Source: JAXLXE01 sp046328115
GTDB taxonomy: Bacteria; Chloroflexota; UBA6077; JACCZL01
Reading direction: 5' to 3'
Length of the DNA stretch: 64,000 bases
Assembly (NCBI GenBank): GCA_046328115.1
Contig: JAXLXE010000001.1
Coordinates: forward strand, 868,001-932,000
A program made the position numbers and the translations under genes. Under the pieces are notes generated by a model. It was not told the origin of the DNA. It was given only the letters and a program-made list of their open reading frames with translations, and did not search any database. Every line of letters starts with the position of its first letter. Position 1 is the first letter of the stretch. Of the stretch, positions 49,127 through 57,017 are shown piece by piece.

Positions 49127-50737
49127 TCAGTGCGTTAGAGCGAGCTCGCCCCCCCACACGCGCCGTGCCCCCACGTACGTCGCGAGCACCGGCACGGAGC
49201 CGATCCGCTCAGCCGGGACCGTTAGCGGATCCTCGCCCAGCACGACGAAGTCGGCCAGGTGCCCGGGCGCGATCTTCCCCTTGATCGCCTCCTCATGTGA
49301 CGCATACGCCGACCCCGTCGTGTAGAGCCCCAGTGCCTCGCGCGGCGCGATCCGCTGGCTCAGGCCCACCTCCGCGCCATCGTCACCCAGCCGGGTCACA
49401 CAGCCTTGCATCGCGTAGAGCGGCTCGAACGGACCGCACGGGTAGTCTGACGAGCCAGCGACCGCCACGCCGCGATCCAGGAACCAGCGGTGGGCGAACA
49501 TCCGCTCCACCCGCTCCTTCCCGTACCAGGCCACCAGGTTGCCACCGTGGAACGAGACGTAGTTGGCAAACGGCACCGCGATGGCGCCCAGACGGTGCAT
49601 CCGCCCCACGATCTCCTCTGTGACCACGCTGCAGTGCTCGATTCGGTGGCGCACGTCGTCGCGCGGAAACGCCGCCGCGGCCGCCTCGTACCGGTCCAGC
49701 AGGAGGGCAATCGCGCGATCACCGTTCGCGTGGATACCGAGGCGGCTACCATCGCAATGAACCCGCTCGACGATTTCGGCGAGATCGGCCGTGGAGGTCG
49801 TCTGCATCCCGTGGTCGTCGCGGCCCTCGAAAGGCTGCTCCAGCAGGCAGGTCCGACCGCCGATGGCGCCATCCACGAAGCCCTTGACGCCGTTCACCCG
49901 CAGCCGCGTCCCGCCGAATCCGGATCTGAGTCCCAGGCGCGCCATCGCGTCGTAGTGGTCCACGGACAGCAGCATGTTCACGCGCAACGTCAGCACCCCC
50001 CGGCGCTCCGCCTCCTGGAACAGCACCAGATCGTCCGGACCCACCAACGCATCGTTGATGGACGTCAGCCCGGCCGCGTGGAACATCTGCACGGCGCGCT
50101 GGAGGCCGGTCAGTCGATCCTCGAACGAATTCGGCGGCACGATCGGCTCGCCACTGGAGACTGACGGGTAGGCGAATTCGAAGAGCGCGCGCTCGTAGAG
50201 CACCCCGTTCAAGCGGCCGGACGCGTCACGCCCAAGCTCGCCTCCCGGCGGCGCCTCGCTGACTTCTGTGATGCCGCCAAGCTCCAGGGCCCGCGAATTC
50301 GCTACGCCCCAGTGCCCGGCGATGTGCAGCACCAGGATGGGGTGCTCACGGCTGATCTCATCTAGCTCAAACCGCGTGATCGCCCCACCGCTGACCTTGC
50401 CGTCGTCGTACCGTGAGGCGCGGATCCACTGGCCGTGCGGCGTGGTCTCCGCCGCCTCGGTCAGCACGGCCCGCGCGTCCGACAACGATCGCACCGCGCC
50501 CGGCGAGAGGTCCACGTTGAGCAGATCCTCGGACGCCACGGCCAAATGGATGTGTGAGTCGTAGAAGCCCGGTGTAAGCACCGCATCCCCGAAATCGATG
50601 ACCTCCGACCCCGGGAATCGCGAGCGGAGGTCATCGAGGCTGCCGACCGCTACGACCCACTCGCCCACGGCCGCGAACGCCGACGCGTCCGCGGCCGTCA
50701 TGGTGATGACCTTCCGAGCCGCGAAGATCGTGGTCAA
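49127..50737 (-). CDS. Amidohydrolase 3 family (YtcJ-like) metal-dependent hydrolase
   Basis: A 536-residue cytosolic hydrolase. It has the beta-sandwich N-terminus typical of the group (FAARKVITM, VVAVGSLDDL), HxH in DSHIHLAV, a central Lys/His region (GVKGFVDGAIGGRTCLLEQP, LGIHANGDRAI), RHRIEHCSVV, and the terminal Asp in SSDYPCGPFEPLYAMQ. The start is a TTG 11 bases after the stop of the xanthine-dehydrogenase-type subunit, so both form one operon. YtcJ-like proteins hydrolyse various amides; the partner suggests an N-heterocyclic substrate. Confidence 0.83.
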   Translation of the reverse strand: MTTIFAARKVITMTAADASAFAAVGEWVVAVGSLDDLRSRFPGSEVIDFGDAVLTPGFYDSHIHLAVASEDLLNVDLSPGAVRSLSDARAVLTEAAETTPHGQWIRASRYDDGKVSGGAITRFELDEISREHPILVLHIAGHWGVANSRALELGGITEVSEAPPGGELGRDASGRLNGVLYERALFEFAYPSVSSGEPIVPPNSFEDRLTGLQRAVQMFHAAGLTSINDALVGPDDLVLFQEAERRGVLTLRVNMLLSVDHYDAMARLGLRSGFGGTRLRVNGVKGFVDGAIGGRTCLLEQPFEGRDDHGMQTTSTADLAEIVERVHCDGSRLGIHANGDRAIALLLDRYEAAAAAFPRDDVRHRIEHCSVVTEEIVGRMHRLGAIAVPFANYVSFHGGNLVAWYGKERVERMFAHRWFLDRGVAVAGSSDYPCGPFEPLYAMQGCVTRLGDDGAEVGLSQRIAPREALGLYTTGSAYASHEEAIKGKIAPGHLADFVVLGEDPLTVPAERIGSVPVLATYVGARRVWGGELALTH

Positions 50738-50748
50738 CGTCGCCGTGC

Positions 50749-53043
50749 CTACGCGCCCTTCTCCCGCAGCGCACGCCAGATCTTCTCGGACGTCATCGGC
50801 ATCGGAACGTCGTCGATCCCGAAGGGCGCCAGTGCATCGAGCACGGCGTTCACGATGGATGGGGGCGCACTCACGCAGCCGGACTCGCCGACGCCCTTGG
50901 CGCCGATCGGGTTGAACGGCGAAGGGGTGACGGTGAGGTCAAGCTCGTAGTCCGGCACCATCTCGGCCGTGGGCACGGCGTAGTCCTGGAGCGTGGCCGT
51001 GAGAAGCTGCCCGTCCTCGTCCCACTGGACCGCCTCGTACAACGCCTCGGCGATGCCCTGCGCCAGCCCGCCGGCAACCTGGCCGTCCACGATGAGCGGA
51101 TTCACCGCGGTCCCGATGTCGTCCACCGCCACCAGGCGATCCAGCTTGACCCGGCCAGTGTCGCGATCGATCTTCACCACCGAGAGCACGGCGGCGAACG
51201 GAATGGCATTGCCGTCGGCGGCGAACGTCTGCTCCGCCGTCAGGCTATTGAGTCCCTCCGGCAGTCCGGTGCCCTTCCTGGCCGCCGCGGCGAGCGTGCC
51301 GAGCTCCAGCCGTCGCTCGGGGGCGCCCTTCACCTGAACGCCGCCCCCGACGAATGCAAGGTCGTCCACCGACACTTCCAACATCGCCGAGGCCACCTGG
51401 AGCGCGCGCTCGATGACACCGTCGCTGGACTTGGACAGGGCACTGCCGCCCACCACCATGCTCCGGCTACCACCCGTGCCGAACCCGGCGGGTGTCTCCC
51501 GCGTGTCGCCGTGCAGCACGCGGACGCGCTCGAACGGCACGCCCAGTTTGTCCGCGACCACCTGGGCAAAGCTCGTCTCGTGCCCCTGCCCATGCGACGA
51601 TGAGCCGGTCCGCGCGATCACCGAGCCGTCCGGCTCGATCTCCACGCTGCCGTACTCGTTACCCTGGCCGCTCACCTCGATGGTGGTGGCGACGCCGATG
51701 CCCAGGATCTCGCCGGCCTCGCGCGCGAGCTTCTGCTCCAGCCGAAGCTTGTCGTACTCCAGGATCTCCAGCGCCCGGTCCAGCGCCAGGTTGTAGTCGC
51801 CGCTGTCGTACACCGAGCCTACGGGCGTCTTGTAGGGAAACTGGCTGGGGCTCAGGAAGTTCTTGCGGCGGATCTCGATGGGATCCATGTTGAGGAAGCG
51901 GGCAACCTCCTCGATCCCTCGCTCGCAGGCAAATGCCGCCTCCGGCCGGCCCGCGCCGCGGTACGGTCCGGTCGGCGGTGTGTTCGTATAGGCCGCCACG
52001 GCCTCCGCCCTAAAGGCCGGCGTTCGGTATGCCCCCACGGCAAAATCCGCCACGCGCATGGGTGGCGTGGCCATGGGGCTCATCAGCACGCCGCCAACGT
52101 TGTGGACGATGCTCACCTTGAACGCCTTGATCGTCCCATCCGGCTCAAAGGCCAGGTCGATCGTGTTGTGCTGATCCCGTCCCTGCATGGTGGACTGCAT
52201 GTCCTCCATTCGGGTGGAGACCCAGCGCACCGGCACGCCAAGCTGCATGGCGATCAGCACCGCCACCATCTCATCCGGGTACAGGCTGCCCTTTGCGCCG
52301 AACCCGCCGCCCACGTCCGGGGCGATCACCCGGATCTTTTCCTCGTCTCGACCCAGCACCTCCGCCAGGGTCGAACGCGTCCCGAATGGCGACTGGGTGG
52401 AACGCCAGACCGTGAGCAGGTCGGCCGCGCGATCGTAGTGCGCGAGGATCGCGCGGGGCTCCATGGGGATCTGCGCCAGGCGGTTGTGGCGTAGCTCTCG
52501 GCGGATAGTGTGCGTAGCTGTGGCGAATGCCGCGTCGACGTCACCGCCCTCCTTGGAGAAGCGGTACGCCACGTTAGTCCCCAGAGAAGGATGCAGGATG
52601 GGCGCTCCCGGTTTCAGCGCCTCCTCGCCACTCGTGACCACCGGCAGCGGCTCGTAGTCCACCTCGATCCGGTCGGCCGCGTCCCGCGCGGCGTAGCGGC
52701 CGTTCGCGACGACCGCCACGATTGGGTAGCCCACGTACGTCACGTAGCCGCGGGCCAGGTGCGGCATAGGCGAGATGTGCTTTTCCTGGATCGGGATGCG
52801 GTTCGGCAGCCGCGGCGAGTCCTTCAGCGCCTCGCCATCGAACACCGCGCGAAAGCCGTCCACCGCACGCGCGCCGGAAACGTCGATGCCCTTGATCCGG
52901 GCATGGGCATACGTGCTCCGCACGAACGCCACGTCCACCGTGCCGGGCAGGCTGATGTCGTCGACGTATTGACCCTCGCCGCGCACGAGGCGCGGATCCT
53001 CAACTCGCTTGCGGTGCTTACCAACCTCGGTGGTGCTGCTCAA
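50749..53043 (-). CDS. Xanthine dehydrogenase-family molybdopterin large subunit (form II CoxL-like)
   Basis: Molybdenum hydroxylase large subunit of 764 residues from TTG 53043 (GGAGGGCGG upstream). It begins with the family line GKHRKRVEDPRLVRGEGQYVDD. Mo-pterin motifs include GGGFGAKG, PYRGAGRPEA and SHGQGHETSFAQVVAD, and the catalytic Glu is in GVGESGC. PYRGAGR matches form II and not the AYxCSFR of true CO dehydrogenase. The FAD (CoxM) and iron-sulfur (CoxS) subunits are not in the window, so it is an orphan here. It is followed by the YtcJ-like amidohydrolase. The substrate is probably an N-heterocycle or aldehyde. Confidence 0.9.
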   Translation of the reverse strand: MSSTTEVGKHRKRVEDPRLVRGEGQYVDDISLPGTVDVAFVRSTYAHARIKGIDVSGARAVDGFRAVFDGEALKDSPRLPNRIPIQEKHISPMPHLARGYVTYVGYPIVAVVANGRYAARDAADRIEVDYEPLPVVTSGEEALKPGAPILHPSLGTNVAYRFSKEGGDVDAAFATATHTIRRELRHNRLAQIPMEPRAILAHYDRAADLLTVWRSTQSPFGTRSTLAEVLGRDEEKIRVIAPDVGGGFGAKGSLYPDEMVAVLIAMQLGVPVRWVSTRMEDMQSTMQGRDQHNTIDLAFEPDGTIKAFKVSIVHNVGGVLMSPMATPPMRVADFAVGAYRTPAFRAEAVAAYTNTPPTGPYRGAGRPEAAFACERGIEEVARFLNMDPIEIRRKNFLSPSQFPYKTPVGSVYDSGDYNLALDRALEILEYDKLRLEQKLAREAGEILGIGVATTIEVSGQGNEYGSVEIEPDGSVIARTGSSSHGQGHETSFAQVVADKLGVPFERVRVLHGDTRETPAGFGTGGSRSMVVGGSALSKSSDGVIERALQVASAMLEVSVDDLAFVGGGVQVKGAPERRLELGTLAAAARKGTGLPEGLNSLTAEQTFAADGNAIPFAAVLSVVKIDRDTGRVKLDRLVAVDDIGTAVNPLIVDGQVAGGLAQGIAEALYEAVQWDEDGQLLTATLQDYAVPTAEMVPDYELDLTVTPSPFNPIGAKGVGESGCVSAPPSIVNAVLDALAPFGIDDVPMPMTSEKIWRALREKGA

Positions 53044-53167
53044 TCCACCGCCCTCCAAACCCACTGGGCTCGATAATCGCCACGAGTGTACGCCGGACGG
53101 CGACAGAGGGGACGCCGGAGCCGCCACGGCAGCCACGGGGCCCTCACCACCTTCGCCTGTGCCGTGC

Positions 53168-53196
53168 TTGACACCAGACAGCTACTTCGCAATACT
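53168..53196 (+). promoter_or_regulatory. Sigma70-type promoter of the Dpp-type operon
   Basis: TTGACA (53168-53173), 17-base spacer, AATACT (53191-53196), about 100 bases before the binding-protein ATG at 53295. It is the only strong promoter seen before the ten-kilobase plus-strand operon. Confidence 0.65.
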
Positions 53197-53294
53197 GGCG
53201 CATGCCGGCGGCGGCCAAACGGTCGCTCGGACCGCTGGCGCACGTGAATCGCGGCTCGCCGTCAGGGTCGGGCCATTCTTTTCCGAGGTGCGTC

Positions 53295-55064
53295 ATGACT
53301 GAGCAGGTTGCTCACGTCCCCACAAGTCGTCGTTCATTCCTGAGGGGTTCGATGGCCCTGCTGGCGTCTTCCGTGGCGCTCGTGGCTGCCTGCAGCCCGT
53401 CCGCTCCGGCCGCGCCGAGCAAGCCAACCGAGCCGGCCAAGCCCGCCGAGGCCGCCAAGCCGGCTGCCCCGGCCGCCCAGGCACCGGCCGCGAAGCCCGC
53501 CGACGCTGCGAAGCCGGCCGATGCCGCCAAGCCAGCGGCCGCCGGCGAGGTGAAGAAGGGCGGCAACCTGCTGTTTGTCCACCAGCAGAAGGCCACCAGC
53601 CTCGACGCAAACGTCTGGACCGCTACCAACGCCGCCCGCATCATGCGCCAGATCTACGATCCGCTCATCTGGCAGCCAGAGGGGGGGAAGTTCGTCCCCG
53701 GCCTGGCCGACAAGTGGGACGTCAGCAGCGACGGTAAGACGTACACGTTCAACCTGCGCAAGGACGTGAAGTTCCACGACGGCACGCCGATGAACGCCGC
53801 AGCGGTCAAGGCCACCTACGACTACATCACCAATCCCGCCACCAAGTCGCTCCAGTCCGGCCGCCTGGGTCCGTACGACAAGACTGAAGTCGTGGACGAG
53901 TTCACCGTCCGTATCGTCCTCAAGGAGCCGTTCGTCCCGCTGATGAGCAACCTCAGCGAGCACGCGCTGGCGCCAGCATCGATGGAGGCCGTGAAGAAGC
54001 TCGGTGACAAGTACGCCAAGTCACCCGTTGGTGCCGGCCCTTTCAAGGTCAAAGACTGGCCAGATGACAACACGCTCATACTCGAGCGATTCGCCGACTA
54101 CAAGTGGGGACCGGAGTTCTGGACCAACCGTGGCCCGGCCCATCTCGACAGCATCACCTACCGCTTCGTGGAGGAGCAGGCTACCCGCCTGATCGCTCTG
54201 GAGAAGGGTGAGGCGGACATCGTTGACGCGCCGCCAGCCCAGGATTACAAGCGGGTCAAGGACAGCGGCAAGTTCGACACGCACGACTTCGTGGTGCCGG
54301 GCATGCCGGAGTTCAACAACATCAACATCACGAAGAGCCCCACCAACGAGCTGGCCGTGCGGAAGGCCATGATCCACGCCGTCGATCGCCAGGCCCTGTC
54401 TGACCTGGTGTGGTTCGGCGTGTACCCGCCGGCCAGCCAGCCGGTCACTCGCGGCTCCTGGGCGTACTCCAAAGAGCTCGAGGCGATGTACCCCTACGAT
54501 CCGAAGAAGGCCGCGGCGCTGCTCGACGAGGCCGGCTGGAAGATGGGGTCAAACAACGTCCGCGCCAAGGACGGCAAGCCGCTGCGGGTCCGGCACATCA
54601 CCACGGCTGGCGGATTCACTCAGAAGGCCGCGGAGTTCATTCAGGCCCAGCTTCGCGAGGTCGGCTTCGACGCGATCGTCGAGGCCATGCCGTACGAGGC
54701 CACCGTGAAACGGTTCACTGAGAACGAGTATGAGCTCTACCGGCTGTTCTTCGCGCTGATCGATCCGCACGACGCGTTCTTCCTGGCGTACCACTCCAGC
54801 CAGATCGAGGGCGGCGGCCAGTTCAACCGCACCCGCGTGCAGGATCCTAAGCTGGATGCGCTCATCCAGAAGGGCGCCACGGAGCCTGACGTCAACAAGC
54901 GCAAGGAGATTTACGCCCAGATCTCCAAGGAAGTCATGGAGCAGGCGTACATCCTGCCCAACTTCGACACCGTCCTCATCCACGCCATGCAGAAGCACGT
55001 GAAGGGATTCAAGGCTGATCTCCTGGGTCGGCCCTACATGAACGACGTCTGGATGGCGAAGTAG
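53295..55064 (+). CDS. Extracellular solute-binding lipoprotein, family 5 (peptide/nickel type)
   Basis: Surface-bound DppA/OppA-type protein of 589 residues from ATG 53295 (CGAGGTG upstream; an in-frame start at 53202 is unlikely). A Tat motif SRRSFL (11-16) and lipobox VAAC with Cys33 are followed by a Pro/Ala/Lys/Glu linker to about residue 95. The mature domain shows RIMRQIYDPLIWQPEG, GLADKWDVSSDGKTYTFNLR and FHDGTPMNAAAVKATYDY, the usual family signature. It heads an operon with DppB/DppC-type permeases and hydrolases. The ligand could be a peptide, but family-5 proteins also bind sugars, opines and metals. Confidence 0.93.
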   Translation: MTEQVAHVPTSRRSFLRGSMALLASSVALVAACSPSAPAAPSKPTEPAKPAEAAKPAAPAAQAPAAKPADAAKPADAAKPAAAGEVKKGGNLLFVHQQKATSLDANVWTATNAARIMRQIYDPLIWQPEGGKFVPGLADKWDVSSDGKTYTFNLRKDVKFHDGTPMNAAAVKATYDYITNPATKSLQSGRLGPYDKTEVVDEFTVRIVLKEPFVPLMSNLSEHALAPASMEAVKKLGDKYAKSPVGAGPFKVKDWPDDNTLILERFADYKWGPEFWTNRGPAHLDSITYRFVEEQATRLIALEKGEADIVDAPPAQDYKRVKDSGKFDTHDFVVPGMPEFNNINITKSPTNELAVRKAMIHAVDRQALSDLVWFGVYPPASQPVTRGSWAYSKELEAMYPYDPKKAAALLDEAGWKMGSNNVRAKDGKPLRVRHITTAGGFTQKAAEFIQAQLREVGFDAIVEAMPYEATVKRFTENEYELYRLFFALIDPHDAFFLAYHSSQIEGGGQFNRTRVQDPKLDALIQKGATEPDVNKRKEIYAQISKEVMEQAYILPNFDTVLIHAMQKHVKGFKADLLGRPYMNDVWMAK

Positions 55065-55067
55065 CAC

Positions 55068-55101
55068 GGCTGGGCAGCAGGCGCGCGCCTGCTGCCCAGC
55101 C
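55068..55101 (+). terminator. Intercistronic palindrome between binding protein and permeases
   Basis: A 34-base perfect palindrome (GGCTGGGCAGCAGGCG and its complement), directly after the binding-protein stop. No T-tract. It parallels the hairpins at 1666-1707 and 22768-22793. Confidence 0.75.
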
Positions 55102-55120
55102 GCTCAACGCGCTCACCACC

Positions 55121-56089
55121 ATGGTCGAATACCTCCGCAGACGCGCGATCACCACTATCCCCGTGATGCTTGGCGTGTCGCTGGCCGTCTTCCTGATGCT
55201 TCACTTCCTGCCCGGCGATCCGGTGCTCATGATGCTCACCGAGCATCGCGGCGCCGCCGCGCCCACCGTTGCGAGCAGCGTGACCAACGAGCAGTACGAG
55301 AGCATGCGGCGCCAGCTAGGCCTTGATCAGCCGCTACCGGTCCAGTTCGCCCGCTTCGTGTGGGGCGTACTGGGGGGAAACCTGGGCAAGTCGTTCCGCA
55401 GCAACGAGCCCGTGGTGGACATGATCAGCAACAACCTGCCCCACACCATCCAGCTCACCCTGTGCAGCCTGGGTGTGGCGGTGTTGCTAGGCCTCATCTT
55501 TGGCATTGTCGCGGCCATCAACCGCGGCACGTGGATTGACGGGCTCGCCATGACGCTGGCGGTGACCGGCGTGTCGATGCCGTCCTTCTGGCTCGGCATC
55601 TTGCTCTTGCTGGTCTTCGCGCTTCACCTCGGCATACTGCCCGCGGTCGGGATGGCCAGCGGCTGGCAGTCGCTGATCCTGCCCTCCGTTGCCCTGGGGT
55701 TCAGCGCGGCCGCGATCATCGCGCGGCTCGTCCGATCGAGCCTGGTGGACGTGCTGAACCGCGACTACATCCGCACCGCCCGCGCCAAGGGACTCGTGGA
55801 GCGAGGTGTCATCCTGAAACACGCCCTGAAGAACGCCTTGATCCCCGTGGTCACGGTGCTTGGGCTTCAGTTTGGCAACCTGCTCGGCGGCACGGTGATC
55901 ATCGAGACCGTGTTCGCGCGCCCGGGCATCGGCCAGGTGATCGTGAAGGCGATCCTGGAGAAGGACTTCCCGGTGGTGCAAGGCGTGGTCTTGTTCACCG
56001 CGATCGCCTACGTGTTCGCCAACTTCCTGGTGGACATCTCGTACGCCTGGCTGGACCCGCGCGTGCGCTTCGGCGACGCCGGATCCTGA
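55121..56089 (+). CDS. ABC transporter permease, DppB type
   Basis: Inner-membrane permease of 322 residues. It starts with the family line EYLRRRAITTIPVMLGVSLAVFL, then FLPGDPVLMML and the long periplasmic loop (QYESMRRQLGLDQPLPVQF). The EAA-type loop (YIRTARAKGLVERGVILKHALKN) lies near residues 205-230. No obvious ribosome site precedes ATG 55121; translation may rely on the leader after the hairpin. The partner permease follows one base after its stop. Confidence 0.94.
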   Translation: MVEYLRRRAITTIPVMLGVSLAVFLMLHFLPGDPVLMMLTEHRGAAAPTVASSVTNEQYESMRRQLGLDQPLPVQFARFVWGVLGGNLGKSFRSNEPVVDMISNNLPHTIQLTLCSLGVAVLLGLIFGIVAAINRGTWIDGLAMTLAVTGVSMPSFWLGILLLLVFALHLGILPAVGMASGWQSLILPSVALGFSAAAIIARLVRSSLVDVLNRDYIRTARAKGLVERGVILKHALKNALIPVVTVLGLQFGNLLGGTVIIETVFARPGIGQVIVKAILEKDFPVVQGVVLFTAIAYVFANFLVDISYAWLDPRVRFGDAGS

Positions 56090-56090
56090 C

Positions 56091-56987
56091 GTGATCGCCC
56101 AGTCCGCGTCGACGCTCCAGATGCAGGAAGCCCGCGTACGCGGCGACAGCCAGGGGATGCTGGTCTTCAAGCGGTTCCTCCGCCAGAAGGCGGCGGTCAT
56201 CGGCGCAATCGTGCTGATCGTCCTGGGGCTGGCCACCGTACTGGCACCGGTGCTGACCCCATACGACCCCACCAAGATCGCCCCCCGAGAGGCGCTGCAG
56301 GACCCCAGCCTGGAGCACCCGCTGGGGACCGATCACTTCGGCCGCGATCAGCTTGCCCGGATCCTGTACGGCGGCAGTATCTCGCTCCGGATCGGGCTGC
56401 TGGCCGTCGCTATCGGGGCCTCAATCGGCCTGCTGCTGGGGTCCATCGCTGGCTACAGGGGCGGCTGGGTCGATGAGATCATCAGCCGCCTGCTGGACAT
56501 CCAACTGGCGTTTCCCGGCATCTTGCTGGCCCTTGCCGTGGTGGCCGTGCTCGGCCCGGAGCTCTGGAACCTGATGATCGCCGTTGGGATGGGCACGATC
56601 CCGGGCTTCGCCCGGCTCACCCGCGGGCAGATCCTGGCCGCCCGCGAGTTCGACTACGTGCTGGCGGCGCGGACCCTCGGCTGCTCGCATCTCATCATCG
56701 TCGTCCGCCACATCCTGCCCAACGTCATGGCGCCAGTGGTGGTCTACGGCACCCTGGCCATTGCCACGGCGATTCTGGCGGGCGCGGCGCTCAACTACCT
56801 CGGACTCGGCGCCAAACCCCCCACACCCGAGTGGGGGCTGATGCTGGCGGAGTCGCGCGACCAGTTCCGTCGCGCGTGGTGGCTGGCCACGTTCCCCGGG
56901 CTTGCCATCATGCTCACCGTGGTCTCGATCAACCTGCTCGGTGACGGGCTACGTGACGCCTTTGACCCCTGGCTCCGGGGCCGGTAG
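56091..56987 (+). CDS. ABC transporter permease, DppC type
   Basis: Inner-membrane permease of 298 residues from GTG 56091. Family marks are FLRQKAAVIGAIVLIVL (first span), PLGTDHFGRDQLARILYGGSISL, and the EAA loop EFDYVLAARTLGCSHLIIVVRHILPN, ending VISINLLGDGLRD-like. It pairs with the DppB-type permease. No DppD/DppF ATPases follow; instead the operon continues with hydrolase-like proteins, so the ATPases must come from elsewhere. Confidence 0.94.
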   Translation: MIAQSASTLQMQEARVRGDSQGMLVFKRFLRQKAAVIGAIVLIVLGLATVLAPVLTPYDPTKIAPREALQDPSLEHPLGTDHFGRDQLARILYGGSISLRIGLLAVAIGASIGLLLGSIAGYRGGWVDEIISRLLDIQLAFPGILLALAVVAVLGPELWNLMIAVGMGTIPGFARLTRGQILAAREFDYVLAARTLGCSHLIIVVRHILPNVMAPVVVYGTLAIATAILAGAALNYLGLGAKPPTPEWGLMLAESRDQFRRAWWLATFPGLAIMLTVVSINLLGDGLRDAFDPWLRGR

Positions 56988-57017
56988 CAGTTCAGCGCAA
57001 GCGGAGGAACCCCCTGA

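Noticed and set aside
50749..53043. Carbon monoxide dehydrogenase large subunit (true CoxL)
   Set aside because: The active-site loop is PYRGAGR and not AYxCSFR, and CoxM/CoxS are missing, so only the broader xanthine dehydrogenase family is supported.
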